64,000 nucleotides of DNA from Archangium sp. (GCA_030695565.1 JAUYRZ010000111.1:34302-98301); one strand, 5' to 3'; shown: positions 51,467-60,398, counted from the first letter of the stretch. Made by a program: numbers and translations. Notes: a model not told the origin generated them from the letters alone.

Positions 51467-53977
51467 TCACACGCCTCCCTGCTGGCTGCGCTGGGTCTGC
51501 AGCCGGGCGATCAACGCATCGAGCTGTTCGCGGCGCAGCGGCTTGCTCAGGTACCCATCCATGCCAGCGGCCAGGCAGATGGCTTCATCACCGGCCATCG
51601 CGTTGGCGGTGAGCGCCACGATGTGCAGGTGCCGGCCGGTCTGCTTCTCCTCCTGGCGGATGGCGTGCGTGGCGCCCAGCCCATCGAGCTCGGGCATCTG
51701 CATGTCCATCAGCACCAGGTCCCACGGTTCTTCGCGGCTCGCCTCGAGCGCCTTCACCCCATCCACCACGTGGCGCACGTCGTGGCCGAGTTTGCCCAGC
51801 AGCCGGGTGACCAGCGTCGCGTTGATGGCGTTGTCTTCGGCCAGCAACACGCGCAACGCGCCGCCGCCGATGAACGAAGGCGGCGCCAGGGCCACCGTGC
51901 GGCCGACATCTTCCAGCGCGGCCAGCAGCGCCACTTCACTGGCAGGGCGATGCAACACCCGCGCACCCGGAGCGGTCGCCCGCTGACCCGCGCGGCTGAG
52001 CAGCACGGTGCGCTGGCCGAGCGCTGCGAGCTCCGCGCTCCAGCCCTCGTCCGGGAGCACCACCACCTCGAAACGTTCCTTCGTCTTCTGGGCTGCCTGC
52101 TCGTCGAGGCTGATCACCTCGGCGCCCAGTTCCTTCAGCTGTTCACACACCGCCACCTGCAGCGGGCCCGGCTTGAAGACGCACCCCACCCGCATCGGCC
52201 GGCTCACCTTGCGCTCGAGGGCCGCGACGTGAATGGGCAGCCTCAGCTCGACCTTGAAGATGCTGCCCAGGTTGGGCTCGCTGCGCAGGGTCAACGTGCC
52301 GCCCATGCGCTGCACCAGCTCTCGCGAGATGGACAAGCCCAGGCCCGTGCCGCCGAAGCGCCGGTTGGTGTTGCCGTCGGCCTGCACGAAGGGCTCGAAG
52401 ATGGCGGCCTGCTTGTCGTGCGGCACGCCGATGCCGCTGTCGCGCACCTCGAAGGCGATGGCTCCGTCGTGCGCCGTCACCTGCACCTCGATGACGCCCA
52501 TCGCGGTGAACTTCACGGCGTTGCTCAGCAGGTTGTTGAGCACCTGCGTCAGCCGCAACGCATCGCCTTCCACTTCGGTGGGCACCGACGCGTGCACGCG
52601 GCTGAGCACCTCGAGGCCCTTGGTCTGCGCGCGCAAGGCGATGGGCTTGACCACTTCGCTGATCAGCCCGCGCACGTCGAACGGATTGCGCTCGAGCTCG
52701 AAGCGGCCCGACTCGATGCGCGCGAGGTCGAGCACGTCGTTGACGATGGTGAGCAGGTTCTGCCCGGAGACCTGGATGAGCTGCAGACACTCGCGCTGCT
52801 CCGCGTCGGCCTCGTTGTCGAGCGCGAGCTGGGCCATGCCCAGGATGCCGTTGAGAGGCGTGCGCACTTCGTGGCTCATGTTCGCGAGGAACTGCGACTT
52901 CGCGCGCGACGCCTCGAGCGCGCCTTCGCGGGCGGCGTGTTGCTCGCTGAAGTCCTGCAGGGCGCCGTAGAGGCGGCGTTGCCCCGCGGTGTCTTCCACC
53001 TGGCCGATGAGCCGGGCCCAGCGCACGGGGCTGGCGGCGTCCAGCTCGACCTCCAGGGTAAAGCCGCTGCCGGTGGCCAGGCTGTCGCGCAGCGCGGCCA
53101 CCGCCGCCGTGCGGCCCGCGGGCTTGAGCCAGCGCAACAGGCTGACCGCGGAAACCGGTCTGCCCGGTGGATAGCCCAGGGCGCGCAATGCCTCAGGGGA
53201 CAGCCGGGGCGCGGGTTCCCCCGAGCGGAACTCCCAGCCTCCCAGCTTGGCCACTTCGCTGGTCTGCGCCAGCAGCCGCTCTTGATCCCGCAACGACGCG
53301 AGCGCGGCCTCCAACCGGGCGGTGCGTCTGCTCACCACGCGCTCGAGACCGATCAGGCTGTCAAAGAAGGTGCGCGCGACGAACACGCAGGCCACCGTCT
53401 CGGCCATCAGGAAGACCGCGTGCACCAGCACCGAGCTGAGCGGCGCCTCGTAGTTGAACACGCTGACCGGCGCGATGACCCACAACAGCAGGTGGTGCAC
53501 CACCACCGTGGCCGACGCCACGATGATCACCAACGGGTTCGCATAGACGGTCAGCAGGGCCAGGCCGACGAAGAACGCGAAGTGCATCTCCATCGTCCAC
53601 AACCCGCGGCCGAAGTTCACCAGCAGCGCGCCCAGGAACATCACCGCCACGCCCGTCACGTACGACCGTTTGCGCCCGTGCAGCTGCGCGCGCGAGCCGA
53701 GCAGCAGCCCCACCGGGGCGAGCGATGACAGCAGCAGCGCGAGCCCTGCGCCGGTGTCGTTGAGAAAGGCCAGCGCGCCCATCAGCGGCACGCACCCGAA
53801 CAACACCCACAAGGCGACGGCGTCGACCCGGCGCAGGTAGTTGGTCTCGTAGGCGGTCACCTCCGCGGGCAACCCCAACCAATGGAGCCACGAGCGGGGT
53901 TCAACCGACCCCGCGGGGGTCGGCGCTGCCTCCCCGCTCTTCGTGTTGATCGGCTGGGTTGGCTCGCTCCAGGCCAT
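51467..53977 (-). CDS. Hybrid sensor histidine kinase
   Basis: About 836 residues from MAWSEPTQPINTK; the upstream extension overlaps the TetR gene and lacks TM logic. Six TM helices at about 50-205 (VALWVLFGCVPLMGALAF; VLVHAVFLMAETVACVFVA), a PAS-like region (about 245-360), a HisKA with His in FLANMSHEVRTPLNG, an ATPase with NLLSNAVKF, DSGIGV and GGTGLGLSIS, a degenerate receiver-like domain (MRVGCVFKPGPLQ...VVLPDEGWS) and an intact receiver (VLLAEDNAIN, Asp in LVLMDMQMPELDG, LSKPLR). A membrane hybrid kinase of ArcB/BarA type. Confidence 0.95.
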   Translation of the reverse strand: MAWSEPTQPINTKSGEAAPTPAGSVEPRSWLHWLGLPAEVTAYETNYLRRVDAVALWVLFGCVPLMGALAFLNDTGAGLALLLSSLAPVGLLLGSRAQLHGRKRSYVTGVAVMFLGALLVNFGRGLWTMEMHFAFFVGLALLTVYANPLVIIVASATVVVHHLLLWVIAPVSVFNYEAPLSSVLVHAVFLMAETVACVFVARTFFDSLIGLERVVSRRTARLEAALASLRDQERLLAQTSEVAKLGGWEFRSGEPAPRLSPEALRALGYPPGRPVSAVSLLRWLKPAGRTAAVAALRDSLATGSGFTLEVELDAASPVRWARLIGQVEDTAGQRRLYGALQDFSEQHAAREGALEASRAKSQFLANMSHEVRTPLNGILGMAQLALDNEADAEQRECLQLIQVSGQNLLTIVNDVLDLARIESGRFELERNPFDVRGLISEVVKPIALRAQTKGLEVLSRVHASVPTEVEGDALRLTQVLNNLLSNAVKFTAMGVIEVQVTAHDGAIAFEVRDSGIGVPHDKQAAIFEPFVQADGNTNRRFGGTGLGLSISRELVQRMGGTLTLRSEPNLGSIFKVELRLPIHVAALERKVSRPMRVGCVFKPGPLQVAVCEQLKELGAEVISLDEQAAQKTKERFEVVVLPDEGWSAELAALGQRTVLLSRAGQRATAPGARVLHRPASEVALLAALEDVGRTVALAPPSFIGGGALRVLLAEDNAINATLVTRLLGKLGHDVRHVVDGVKALEASREEPWDLVLMDMQMPELDGLGATHAIRQEEKQTGRHLHIVALTANAMAGDEAICLAAGMDGYLSKPLRREQLDALIARLQTQRSQQGGV

Positions 53978-54009
53978 CGCGCGGGAGCAGATTGCACGCG
54001 GCGGGCCGC

Positions 54010-54642
54010 TTACCTGCGCTTCTTCGCCGGGGGCCTGCGGGCCTTGCGCGGGGGGCGAGGCAGATGACGCAGGCCCATCCACCCGAGGGCCGAGACGTGC
54101 CAGGCCACCTGCGCCACGGGGAACCGCCGGCCTTCCGCGGCCCACCACTGGCCGACCTGCGTCACCATGCCCACCAGGGCGTTGGCGTAGATGGGCGAGG
54201 TGCCGGGGTCGTAGCCGGCGCGCACGAACTCGCGGCGGAAGAGATCGTCGACGCGTTCGGCGAGATCGTCGATCACCCGGGTGAGGCCCCTTCGCCCGTG
54301 CGTGCTGGGCGAGTCGCGCGTCAACACCGCGAAGCCCGCCGGCTGTTCCTGGGTGTACGTCATGAACGCCAACACCGCGCCTTCGTACCGTTCACGCGGG
54401 GTGCCCCGGGAGATCGCCTCTGACACCCGGCTCACCAGCAGGTCCATCTCGCGGTCCACGATGGCCGCGTAGAGGCCTTCTTTGGCGCCGAAGTGTTCGT
54501 AGACGATGGGCTTGCTGACACCTGCCCGTTGAGCAATCTCTTCGATGGGCGCGTCGTAGCCCTGGGCGGCGAACACCTCGCGGCCGATCTCCATCAGCTG
54601 GGCTCTGCGGTCGGCGGCGGTCAGGCGCTGCTTTCGCTTCAC
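54010..54642 (-). CDS. TetR family regulator
   Basis: 210 residues from a GTG preceded by AGAGAAC; an ATG 51 bp upstream would span the operator region and overlap the divergent gene start, so it is not preferred. N-terminal HTH: MEIGREVFAAQGYDAPIEE, IAQRAGVSKPIVYEHFGAKE, GLYAAIVD. The C-terminal ligand domain ends with a basic tail (PRPPRKARRPPAKKRR). Two palindromes between this gene and the divergent hydrolase are probable operators. A basic C-tail is unusual and may add nonspecific DNA affinity. Confidence 0.92.
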   Translation of the reverse strand: MKRKQRLTAADRRAQLMEIGREVFAAQGYDAPIEEIAQRAGVSKPIVYEHFGAKEGLYAAIVDREMDLLVSRVSEAISRGTPRERYEGAVLAFMTYTQEQPAGFAVLTRDSPSTHGRRGLTRVIDDLAERVDDLFRREFVRAGYDPGTSPIYANALVGMVTQVGQWWAAEGRRFPVAQVAWHVSALGWMGLRHLPRPPRKARRPPAKKRR

Positions 54643-54660
54643 GTCGTTCTCTTTCGCTGC

Positions 54661-54672
54661 TACCCGCGGGTA
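54661..54672. promoter_or_regulatory. 12-bp perfect palindrome in TetR/hydrolase divergent region
   Basis: TACCCGCGGGTA, 2 bp left of the TTACTC-GAGTAA palindrome. A candidate second operator half or a separate site. Confidence 0.4.
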
Positions 54673-54674
54673 AC

Positions 54675-54688
54675 TTACTCGTGAGTAA
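54675..54688. promoter_or_regulatory. Probable TetR operator, TTACTC-N2-GAGTAA
   Basis: TTACTCGTGAGTAA, a 14-bp dyad, ends 3 bp before the hydrolase ATG and lies 33 bp from the TetR start. Its position would let the regulator block both divergent genes; the site probably overlaps the -10/leader of the hydrolase gene. Confidence 0.6.
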
Positions 54689-54691
54689 CCC

Positions 54692-55915
54692 ATGAATCAC
54701 CCTGACTATCGACACATCGCCCAGTCGATCCGCAACACCACCGAGTGGGACGACGCAGTGCCCCTCGCGTTTCCGGAGGAGGGCGCCGACGTCTACAACC
54801 TCGCCTTCCGTTCGCGTCAGGCCGCGCACCTGCTGGGTCAGCCGGCGTACCGCTGCGAGTTCCACGAGAAGGATTTCGGCGGTGAACCGGCCTCTGATGG
54901 CACCGCCGACTGCGAGCTCGAGGACAACCTCGAGTTCCGCTACCCGCTGCTCAAGGGGCATGGTGAAGCGGCCCGCTCGAAACATCTGATCATCCTGCTG
55001 CACGGTCTCAACGAGCGGAGCTACTCGAAGTACGTGCCCTGGGCGTACCAGCTGTGGCGGCAGACCGGCGCCGCGGTGGCGCTCTTCCCGCTCTCGTTTC
55101 ACGTCAACCGGGTCGAGCCGAACTGGGGCCGGGAGATCAAGCAGCACCTCGCGCGCCGGCAGGAAGTGGGGCGCAACGAGAACGTGCACGCGTTCAACTG
55201 CGTGCTCAGCGAGCGGCTCGACACCCACCCCGAGCGGTTCTTCTGGGGCGGGTTGCAGTCGTATGGCGACGTGACCGACCTGGTCCGCCAGATTCGCGCG
55301 GGCGACCACCCCTACGTGGATCCCGCGGCGCAGATCGATCTGCTCGGGTACTCCGCGGGCGGCTACCTGTCGTTGGGCTTGATGCTCGGCGATGAAGACG
55401 GCCTGTTCAAAGACAGCCGCTGCGTGTTGTTCGCTTCGGGCGCGGTGCTGCGCAGCACGCACCTCTCGACGCGGCTGATCATGGACATGGCGTGTGAGAT
55501 TTCGCTGATGAAGCTCTACGTGCGCTTCACGCAGCGCCTCGCCACGCCGCGCCTGGCCCACTGGCTGGAAGAGCATGAAGAAGGGCGCTGGTTCCGCGCG
55601 TTGTTCGGGGAAGAGTCGGAGCGCGCCCGGCTGGAGGCCCGCCTGAAGGAGATCGCCCCGCGGTTGGTGGCGGTCGCGAACTCGAACGACGACGTCATTC
55701 CCGCGGGGGCGGTGCTCAACACCATGCAGGGCCTGCATCGGGACACCGGCGTGCGCGTCGAGACCATCGCGCTGGGTGTGCACGAACATCCGTTCGTGTG
55801 CCCGGACTACAAGCAGAAAGACCGGCGGTTCATCACCGAGTTCCTCGACGTGCCCGTGATGGGTGCGGGCTTCGAGAAGTTCATCGGGGTGGCGGCTGGG
55901 CTCTTCACGAAGTAG
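54692..55915 (+). CDS. Alpha/beta-hydrolase-fold protein
   Basis: 407 residues. Alpha/beta-hydrolase signature: LIILLHGLNERSYSKYV (oxyanion strand), nucleophile Ser in LLGYSAGGYLSLGL, acidic NSNDDVIP and late His in VHEHPFVCP. The N-terminal 95 residues are an extra domain. Substrate unknown; TetR control suggests a lipid or aromatic ester or fatty-acid-type inducer (inference). Very close operator, with no room for a normal leader. A dispersed repeat copy follows the stop. Confidence 0.85.
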   Translation: MNHPDYRHIAQSIRNTTEWDDAVPLAFPEEGADVYNLAFRSRQAAHLLGQPAYRCEFHEKDFGGEPASDGTADCELEDNLEFRYPLLKGHGEAARSKHLIILLHGLNERSYSKYVPWAYQLWRQTGAAVALFPLSFHVNRVEPNWGREIKQHLARRQEVGRNENVHAFNCVLSERLDTHPERFFWGGLQSYGDVTDLVRQIRAGDHPYVDPAAQIDLLGYSAGGYLSLGLMLGDEDGLFKDSRCVLFASGAVLRSTHLSTRLIMDMACEISLMKLYVRFTQRLATPRLAHWLEEHEEGRWFRALFGEESERARLEARLKEIAPRLVAVANSNDDVIPAGAVLNTMQGLHRDTGVRVETIALGVHEHPFVCPDYKQKDRRFITEFLDVPVMGAGFEKFIGVAAGLFTK

Positions 55916-55916
55916 C

Positions 55917-55941
55917 GCCCTCTCCCCGAGATGGAGAGGGC
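55917..55941 (+). repeat. Dispersed hairpin repeat (short copy)
   Basis: CCCTCTCC-CCGAGAT-GGAGAGGG hairpin one base after the hydrolase stop; the G-run tail is absent. Confidence 0.6.
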
Positions 55942-55977
55942 TAGATCGATCTCCGAGCCCACCCGTTCAAGCCGCCC

Positions 55978-56640
55978 GTGCTCTCGACTCTGCTCATTTT
56001 CGCCCTCGCCGCGACGCCCAACCCCAATCCCCGCAGCATCACCATGGTGGGTGACGCGAAGCTGACCTTCCGCCCCAATCAGGCACTGGCCACCTTCCTG
56101 CTGACCACCACCTACCGCGACGTGGCCGGCGTGAGGAAGGCGGGCGACGACAAACTCGCCAAGCTCCTGCGCGCCTGCCGCGAGGCAGGGGTCGAACCGC
56201 GGAACATCGTGATCAACGAAGCGGGTCTTTCGCCCGAGTACCGCGGCAACGAGGTGATCGGCCAGGTCCTCAACCGCTCCCTGCTGCTCACCATCACGGA
56301 CATGGCGAAGCTCGACGACGCGCTGACCGCCGCGGTGCGCGCGGGCGCAACGCAGTCCGGCCCCGTCTACCTGCAGAACACCGAGCACCGGGTCTACGAG
56401 ACGAAGGTGCGGGTGCTGGCCGCCGCCTCGGCGCGTGAGCGGGCCAGGGGCGTCATCGAAGCGCTCGGCGCGAAGCTGGGTCTGCCCAGCAGCGTGAACG
56501 ACCTCACGCCCGTGGTGGAGAACCTGCCCGCCGGCACCTTCAACGTTCCCCCGGAAGGTCCGGTCGTCACCTCATTCGCGAACCGCGAGCTGACGGTGAC
56601 CTCTCAGCTGACCGTGGTGTTCGATGTGGAAAGTCCGTGA
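55978..56640 (+). CDS. SIMPL (DUF541) domain protein
   Basis: 220 residues from GTG. Signal peptide-like start (MLSTLLIFALAATPNPN), then SITMVGDAKLTFRPNQALAT, the opening of SIMPL proteins, with AREAGVEPRNIVINEAGLSP and ARERARGVIEALGAKLG in order. These periplasmic or envelope proteins are linked to oxidative-stress or surface functions, not enzymatically defined. Start at GTG leaves only a very short leader. Confidence 0.86.
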   Translation: MLSTLLIFALAATPNPNPRSITMVGDAKLTFRPNQALATFLLTTTYRDVAGVRKAGDDKLAKLLRACREAGVEPRNIVINEAGLSPEYRGNEVIGQVLNRSLLLTITDMAKLDDALTAAVRAGATQSGPVYLQNTEHRVYETKVRVLAAASARERARGVIEALGAKLGLPSSVNDLTPVVENLPAGTFNVPPEGPVVTSFANRELTVTSQLTVVFDVESP

Positions 56641-56670
56641 CCGTTCTCACTTCCGCGTCGCGCAGGCGCG

Positions 56671-56692
56671 GCATCTCGACTTCGCTCGATGC
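56671..56692. repeat. 22-bp dispersed element, copy 2
   Basis: GCATCTCGAC...TCGATGC, inverted relative to the copy at 21903-21924 with one mismatch. It lies in a 212-bp gap downstream of the SIMPL gene and convergent with the UDPGP gene. Confidence 0.5.
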
Positions 56693-56852
56693 GAAATCGG
56701 TCAGCATCACCGTCAGACAGCCGGAAAAGGCGAAGGCGCCGCGCGTCGGGGGAGCACGCAGCGCCTTCGGGGCATCCGCTCAACTACGAACGACAGCCGC
56801 GGAGGCTTGAGTACGAAGCACGCGCATTTTGCGCATGAGAATCGTCACCGCT

Positions 56853-57938
56853 TCACCGCGACCACCGATTCGAGTCGGCCACCAGGCGGATGGTGGAGAG
56901 TCGGCCCGCGAGCTCCTCGGGATCCTTCGCGGGCAGAAAACGCGACTCGGCGCCTTCGCGCGGCACCTCGAGGAAGGTCGAGGGGAGGAAGGCGGTGAGC
57001 TCTCCCACCAGGCGCTCGAACTGCACGGCCGTCGCGCCGTCGACCTTCTTCTCCACCTTGTAGAACGGGAGCGGGAAGTCGCGATCGATCGCCGCCGCGT
57101 CCATCACGAAGGTGTTCGTATTGAAGACGGGAATGGAGTCTTGCTCGAAGTCGGCCGGGAAGCGGAAGCCCTCGATGATCTGCGGCGTGCCGTTCAGCCG
57201 CGCGGGTGCTCCGCCCTTGTCGCCCTTCGCCTTGCGCACCACCTCGGCCGAGAGCGCCACGCCGCGTTCGAGGTGTGCACCGATGACCGCCGGGTCGAGC
57301 GTCGCGCCGAGGTTGTCCACGTTCGACATCATCAACAGCGTGCCGCCCGCTGCGCGGAACTTCGCCAGCAACCCGCTCTTGCGCAGCGCGAAGGTGAGGT
57401 CACCGTGGCCCGAGGCGTAGGGCGAGACGTCGCCATCTGATTCTTTGAACAGCTCGCCCTGGGGCGTGAGGCGCAACGAGACGAACTGCGCGAACACCTC
57501 GACCTTCTTCGCGCCGAGCTCCTCGACGTGTTGGCGCAACCGTTCGTGGGTGGCGAAGCTGCTCATCACGTACACCGGCACGTCGGGCCCCGCCTGGCGC
57601 ACGTCGTCGAGCTTGAGCTTCAAGAAGGTGCGGTCTTCGAGCACCGGCACCACCGCCTTCACCACGCCCCCAAATCGCGTGGCCATGCCGCCCGCGAGAA
57701 TGACCACGCCCACCTTCTTCGCGGCGATGGCGTCTTTGCCGAGCGTGACCAGGCGGCGGTGCGCTTCGCTGCCGGGCTCGGGGAGCGCACGCACGTCTTC
57801 GGGAGCAGGCGGGGTGAGCTCGCCGGTGACCGCGTTGCTGGTGGCGGCCTGGGCGAGGCGGGTGATGAAGGTGTCGAGTTGGGTGTTGTCGAAGCCCCAG
57901 GGGGCGAGGCGGGCGGCGAGCGCGGAGTCGATCTTCAT
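56853..57938 (-). CDS. UDPGP-family nucleotidyltransferase (UTP-sugar-1-P uridylyltransferase)
   Basis: 361 residues from MKIDSALAARLAPWG; earlier in-frame starts run antisense to a neighbour. Nucleotide-binding loop GVVILAGGMATRFGGVVKAV, VPVYVMSSFATHE, GHGDLTFAL, MMSNVDNLGATLDPAVIG. It transfers UMP to a sugar-1-phosphate (UDP-glucose or UDP-GlcNAc type), supplying the envelope. Shorter than eukaryotic UGPases but complete in motifs. Sugar preference cannot be read. Confidence 0.9.
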   Translation of the reverse strand: MKIDSALAARLAPWGFDNTQLDTFITRLAQAATSNAVTGELTPPAPEDVRALPEPGSEAHRRLVTLGKDAIAAKKVGVVILAGGMATRFGGVVKAVVPVLEDRTFLKLKLDDVRQAGPDVPVYVMSSFATHERLRQHVEELGAKKVEVFAQFVSLRLTPQGELFKESDGDVSPYASGHGDLTFALRKSGLLAKFRAAGGTLLMMSNVDNLGATLDPAVIGAHLERGVALSAEVVRKAKGDKGGAPARLNGTPQIIEGFRFPADFEQDSIPVFNTNTFVMDAAAIDRDFPLPFYKVEKKVDGATAVQFERLVGELTAFLPSTFLEVPREGAESRFLPAKDPEELAGRLSTIRLVADSNRWSR

Positions 57939-57994
57939 GGGAGCGCGGAATGTAGTGAGGCGCGAGGCGAGTTCCCAACCCGGAGATGGGGTGG

Positions 57995-58441
57995 CTACTT
58001 CGACTCCGTTTCCTCCAACACCGCCTTGAGCCGCGCCAGGTCCTGCGTGGTCGCCCGCCGCATGGCCATCGACATCAGCGGCGCCATCCACTTCGAGAAC
58101 CCGCTCGGCTCACCCCGGTTGCGCAAGGTCATCAAGGTCGACGCGCCGCGTTCTTCCCAGGTGTACGTGGTCTCCATCGGAAACGGGCCCTGGGCGGTGC
58201 GCATCACCAGCTTCTCCCCCGGCACCAGCTCGACGATCTCGTAGGTGTACTCGAGGCGCCGCCCGAGGAAGTGCGCCACGAAGGTCATGCGCGAGCCGAG
58301 CGCGATCGGCGGTGCCGTCACCCACACCACCGACTTGATGTTCGAGTACCAGCGCGGCGCATTCGAAGGATCTCCTGCGAACGCGGCCACCCGACGACGG
58401 GGCACGCCGATGGTGGTCTCCACTCGAACGTCGACGGGCAT
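57995..58441 (-). CDS. SRPBCC (START/Bet v1-like) protein
   Basis: 148 residues. Typical SRPBCC: VETTIGVPRRRVAAFAGDPS, NAPRWYSNIKSVVWVT, YEIVELVPGEKLVMRT, TTYTWEERGASTLMTLRNRG and a C-terminal long helix. These cavities bind hydrophobic ligands or polyketide-like molecules; substrate unknown. Its start lies only 30 bp from the divergent rarD start, so regulation is shared. Confidence 0.88.
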   Translation of the reverse strand: MPVDVRVETTIGVPRRRVAAFAGDPSNAPRWYSNIKSVVWVTAPPIALGSRMTFVAHFLGRRLEYTYEIVELVPGEKLVMRTAQGPFPMETTYTWEERGASTLMTLRNRGEPSGFSKWMAPLMSMAMRRATTQDLARLKAVLEETESK

Positions 58442-58471
58442 TCCTGCGATCTACTCGCTACAAGGCCGCCC

Positions 58472-59362
58472 GTGAGTGAACACCGGCGCGGCGTCTTGTG
58501 GGGGGTGAGCGCCTATTTGATGTGGGGGCTCTTTCCTCTCTACTGGCCCCTGCTCAAGCCCATCGGCGCCCTCGAGATCCTCGCGCACCGCGTGGTGTGG
58601 TCGCTGGGCGTGGTGGTCCTGCTGTTGGTGGTCACCGGCAAGCTCGGCTGGTTGCGGCAGGCGCAGCGCTCCAAGCTGGCCTGGCTCACGCTCGCGGCGG
58701 TGCTCGTCTCGTTCAACTGGCTGCTCTACATCTGGGCGGTCAACGCAGGTCACGTGGTGGAGACCTCGCTGGGCTACTTCATCAACCCGCTCATCTCGGT
58801 GTTGCTGGGCGTCACCTTCCTGGGTGAGCGGCTGCGAAGAGGCCAGTGGCTCGCGCTGGGTGGTGCGTTGGTGGCGGTGCTGGTGCTCAGCGTCGACTAC
58901 GGAAGACCGCCGTGGATCGCGTTGGGCCTGGCGCCGTCGTTTGCGCTCTACGGCCTGGTGAAGAAGCGCGCGGGGGTCGGCGCGGTGGAGAGCCTGAGCT
59001 TCGAGACGGGCGTGCTGGTGACCCCGGCGTTGGTGTACCTGGTGGTGCTCGAGGTGCAGGGCACAGGCTCGTTCGGTCACGGGCCGCTCTCGCGTGAGCT
59101 GCTCCTGGTGGGAGCGGGCGTGATGACCGCGTTACCGCTGGTCGCCTTCGGTGCCGCCGCCAACCGCGTGCCGCTGAGCACCCTGGGGGTGTTGCAGTAC
59201 TTCGCGCCCACGCTGCAGTTCCTCTGCGGCGTGTTCTTCTTTCACGAGCACATGTCGCCGCTGCGCTGGGTCGGCTTCGGACTCATCTGGATGAGCCTGG
59301 TGTTCTTCGCCCTCGAAGGGCTGATCAATGCGTCCAGGGCCGCAGCAGTTGTTCGGCGGTGA
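58472..59362 (+). CDS. rarD: EamA-family transporter RarD
   Basis: 296 residues from GTG. Ten TM helices in two EamA repeats. RarD marks: GVLWGVSAYLMWGLFPLYWP, EILAHRVVWS, FNWLLYIWAVNAGHVVETSL, GYFINPLISVLLGV, ALYGLVKKRAGVGAVESLSFETG, GVLQYFAPTLQFLCGVFFFHE. It is an inner-membrane exporter of unknown small molecules. Its last 38 bp overlap a convergent hypothetical gene. Confidence 0.95.
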   Translation: MSEHRRGVLWGVSAYLMWGLFPLYWPLLKPIGALEILAHRVVWSLGVVVLLLVVTGKLGWLRQAQRSKLAWLTLAAVLVSFNWLLYIWAVNAGHVVETSLGYFINPLISVLLGVTFLGERLRRGQWLALGGALVAVLVLSVDYGRPPWIALGLAPSFALYGLVKKRAGVGAVESLSFETGVLVTPALVYLVVLEVQGTGSFGHGPLSRELLLVGAGVMTALPLVAFGAAANRVPLSTLGVLQYFAPTLQFLCGVFFFHEHMSPLRWVGFGLIWMSLVFFALEGLINASRAAAVVRR

Positions 59363-59738
59363 GCACGCGCGCCGGAGCGCAGAGCTCGTCGGCTGACTTC
59401 TCGACCGGATTCTCGTGCAGGCCCTTCTTGATGGCGTGCAGGGTCCACTCGCGTGAGCGTTCGGCGGCTTCTTCGACGCCTTCCGCGTAGATGGCGTGTG
59501 CGGTGGCCAGGGAGTGTTCGGCCATGTCGGCCAGCGCAGACTCGGCGGCCAGCTCGGCCTCGAGTTCTCTGACGCGCGCCACCAGCCGGGTGACGTCGTC
59601 TGACCACGACCGTGCGTCTTTGGCGACGGCGACCACGGTGCGCAGGTCTTCCACCCGAAGCAGACCGCCGGGCACGACGTCGTCGTCTTTGAAGCGGCCC
59701 AACGCTTGTTCAAGTCGCTCCATCGGCGAGTCGCTCAT
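59325..59738 (-). CDS. Hypothetical coiled-coil protein (137 aa)
   Basis: 137 residues, mostly helix: SWSDDVTRLVARVRELEAEL and ALADMAEHSLATAHAIYAEG are strong heptads. Nothing like a TM or motif; C-terminal CAPARVLTAEQLLRP. A clean ATG but no clear ribosome-binding site. Overlaps the rarD 3' end by 38 bp. Function unknown. Confidence 0.6.
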   Translation of the reverse strand: MSDSPMERLEQALGRFKDDDVVPGGLLRVEDLRTVVAVAKDARSWSDDVTRLVARVRELEAELAAESALADMAEHSLATAHAIYAEGVEEAAERSREWTLHAIKKGLHENPVEKSADELCAPARVLTAEQLLRPWTH

Positions 59739-59833
59739 CGGGGCATTCCTTCGTGGCTGCGCGGCGCTCCTTCGTACTGTGCGCTGGTGTGAAGCGCACC
59801 CGGCCGAACTGTCGAGACCATCTGATTGGAAAC

Positions 59834-60199
59834 TTACAGGAGCTTCGAGATTCGTTCCGCAATGGCGGCCAACGAAGGCTCGGTCAGCCGGGGCGTGCAG
59901 ACAAGCTGAACTTCACACATCTCGATCATCCCGTTGGCGCCCCGCTGCGGGTCGTTGAAGCCGGGCTCGTCGGGGGCGGTGAAGACGTGGCCGCGCTCTT
60001 CCAACTCGTCGAAGAGCACTTCGATTCCGGGCGCAGCCCGCTCGAGACGGCTGCGGAAGTCGTCTTCTTCGCGTTGGTGGTGGCGCTGGCCGTGTTCGTC
60101 CGAGCCGGAGGGGTCCGGCGCCCAGGAGATGCTGATGCCGGCGTTCAGGCTGACGACGCAACGGGTGTAGGCGTGCTGCGCGTGTGAACTTCCGCTCAT
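59834..60199 (-). CDS. Hypothetical protein (121 aa)
   Basis: 121 residues from MSGSSHAQHAYTRCVVSLNA, chosen because upstream codons run through a hairpin repeat and a decayed gene. It has GISISWAPDPSGSDEHGQRH, EVLFDELEERGHVFTAPDEP and NGMIEMCEVQLVCTPRLTEP. It may be a small beta-sandwich protein; the family is not recognised. Confidence 0.6.
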   Translation of the reverse strand: MSGSSHAQHAYTRCVVSLNAGISISWAPDPSGSDEHGQRHHQREEDDFRSRLERAAPGIEVLFDELEERGHVFTAPDEPGFNDPQRGANGMIEMCEVQLVCTPRLTEPSLAAIAERISKLL

Positions 60200-60245
60200 G
60201 AAGTCATCGAAGCGCAGGTGAGTGCATCGCGCTAGACCACCAGCG

Positions 60246-60332
60246 TCACCGTTGTTTTTCGGTGGTGCCCATGAGGCGATCCCAGACGCTGAGCGAGAGC
60301 CCGAAATGGGTGTCGAGCCGCACGTGATGGCA
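60246..60332 (-). pseudogene. Relic C-terminus of a sterol desaturase/fatty-acid hydroxylase
   Basis: Twenty-eight codons ending in a stop read HHVRLDTHFGLSLSVWDRLM then GTTEKQR. This is the family's terminal box (HH.(R)xDxNFG..(S)(V)WDxLFGT), with the diagnostic HH. A TGA lies directly upstream in frame, and next to it sits a dispersed hairpin repeat. There is no complete desaturase in the window, so a gene has been deleted except for its last exon-like piece. Confidence 0.65.
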
Positions 60333-60340
60333 TCAATTGA

Positions 60341-60388
60341 CTCCCTCTCCCTTCGGGGCCCTTCGGGAGAGGGTTGGGGTGAGGGGCG
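60341..60388 (+). repeat. Dispersed hairpin/G-run repeat with internal duplication
   Basis: CTCCCTCTCCC then a duplicated CTTCGGG loop and GGGAGAGGG, followed by TTGGGGTGAGGGG. Four G-runs. Next to the desaturase relic and about 10 bp past the VOC-gene stop. Confidence 0.7.
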
Positions 60389-60398
60389 AAGCTGCTGA

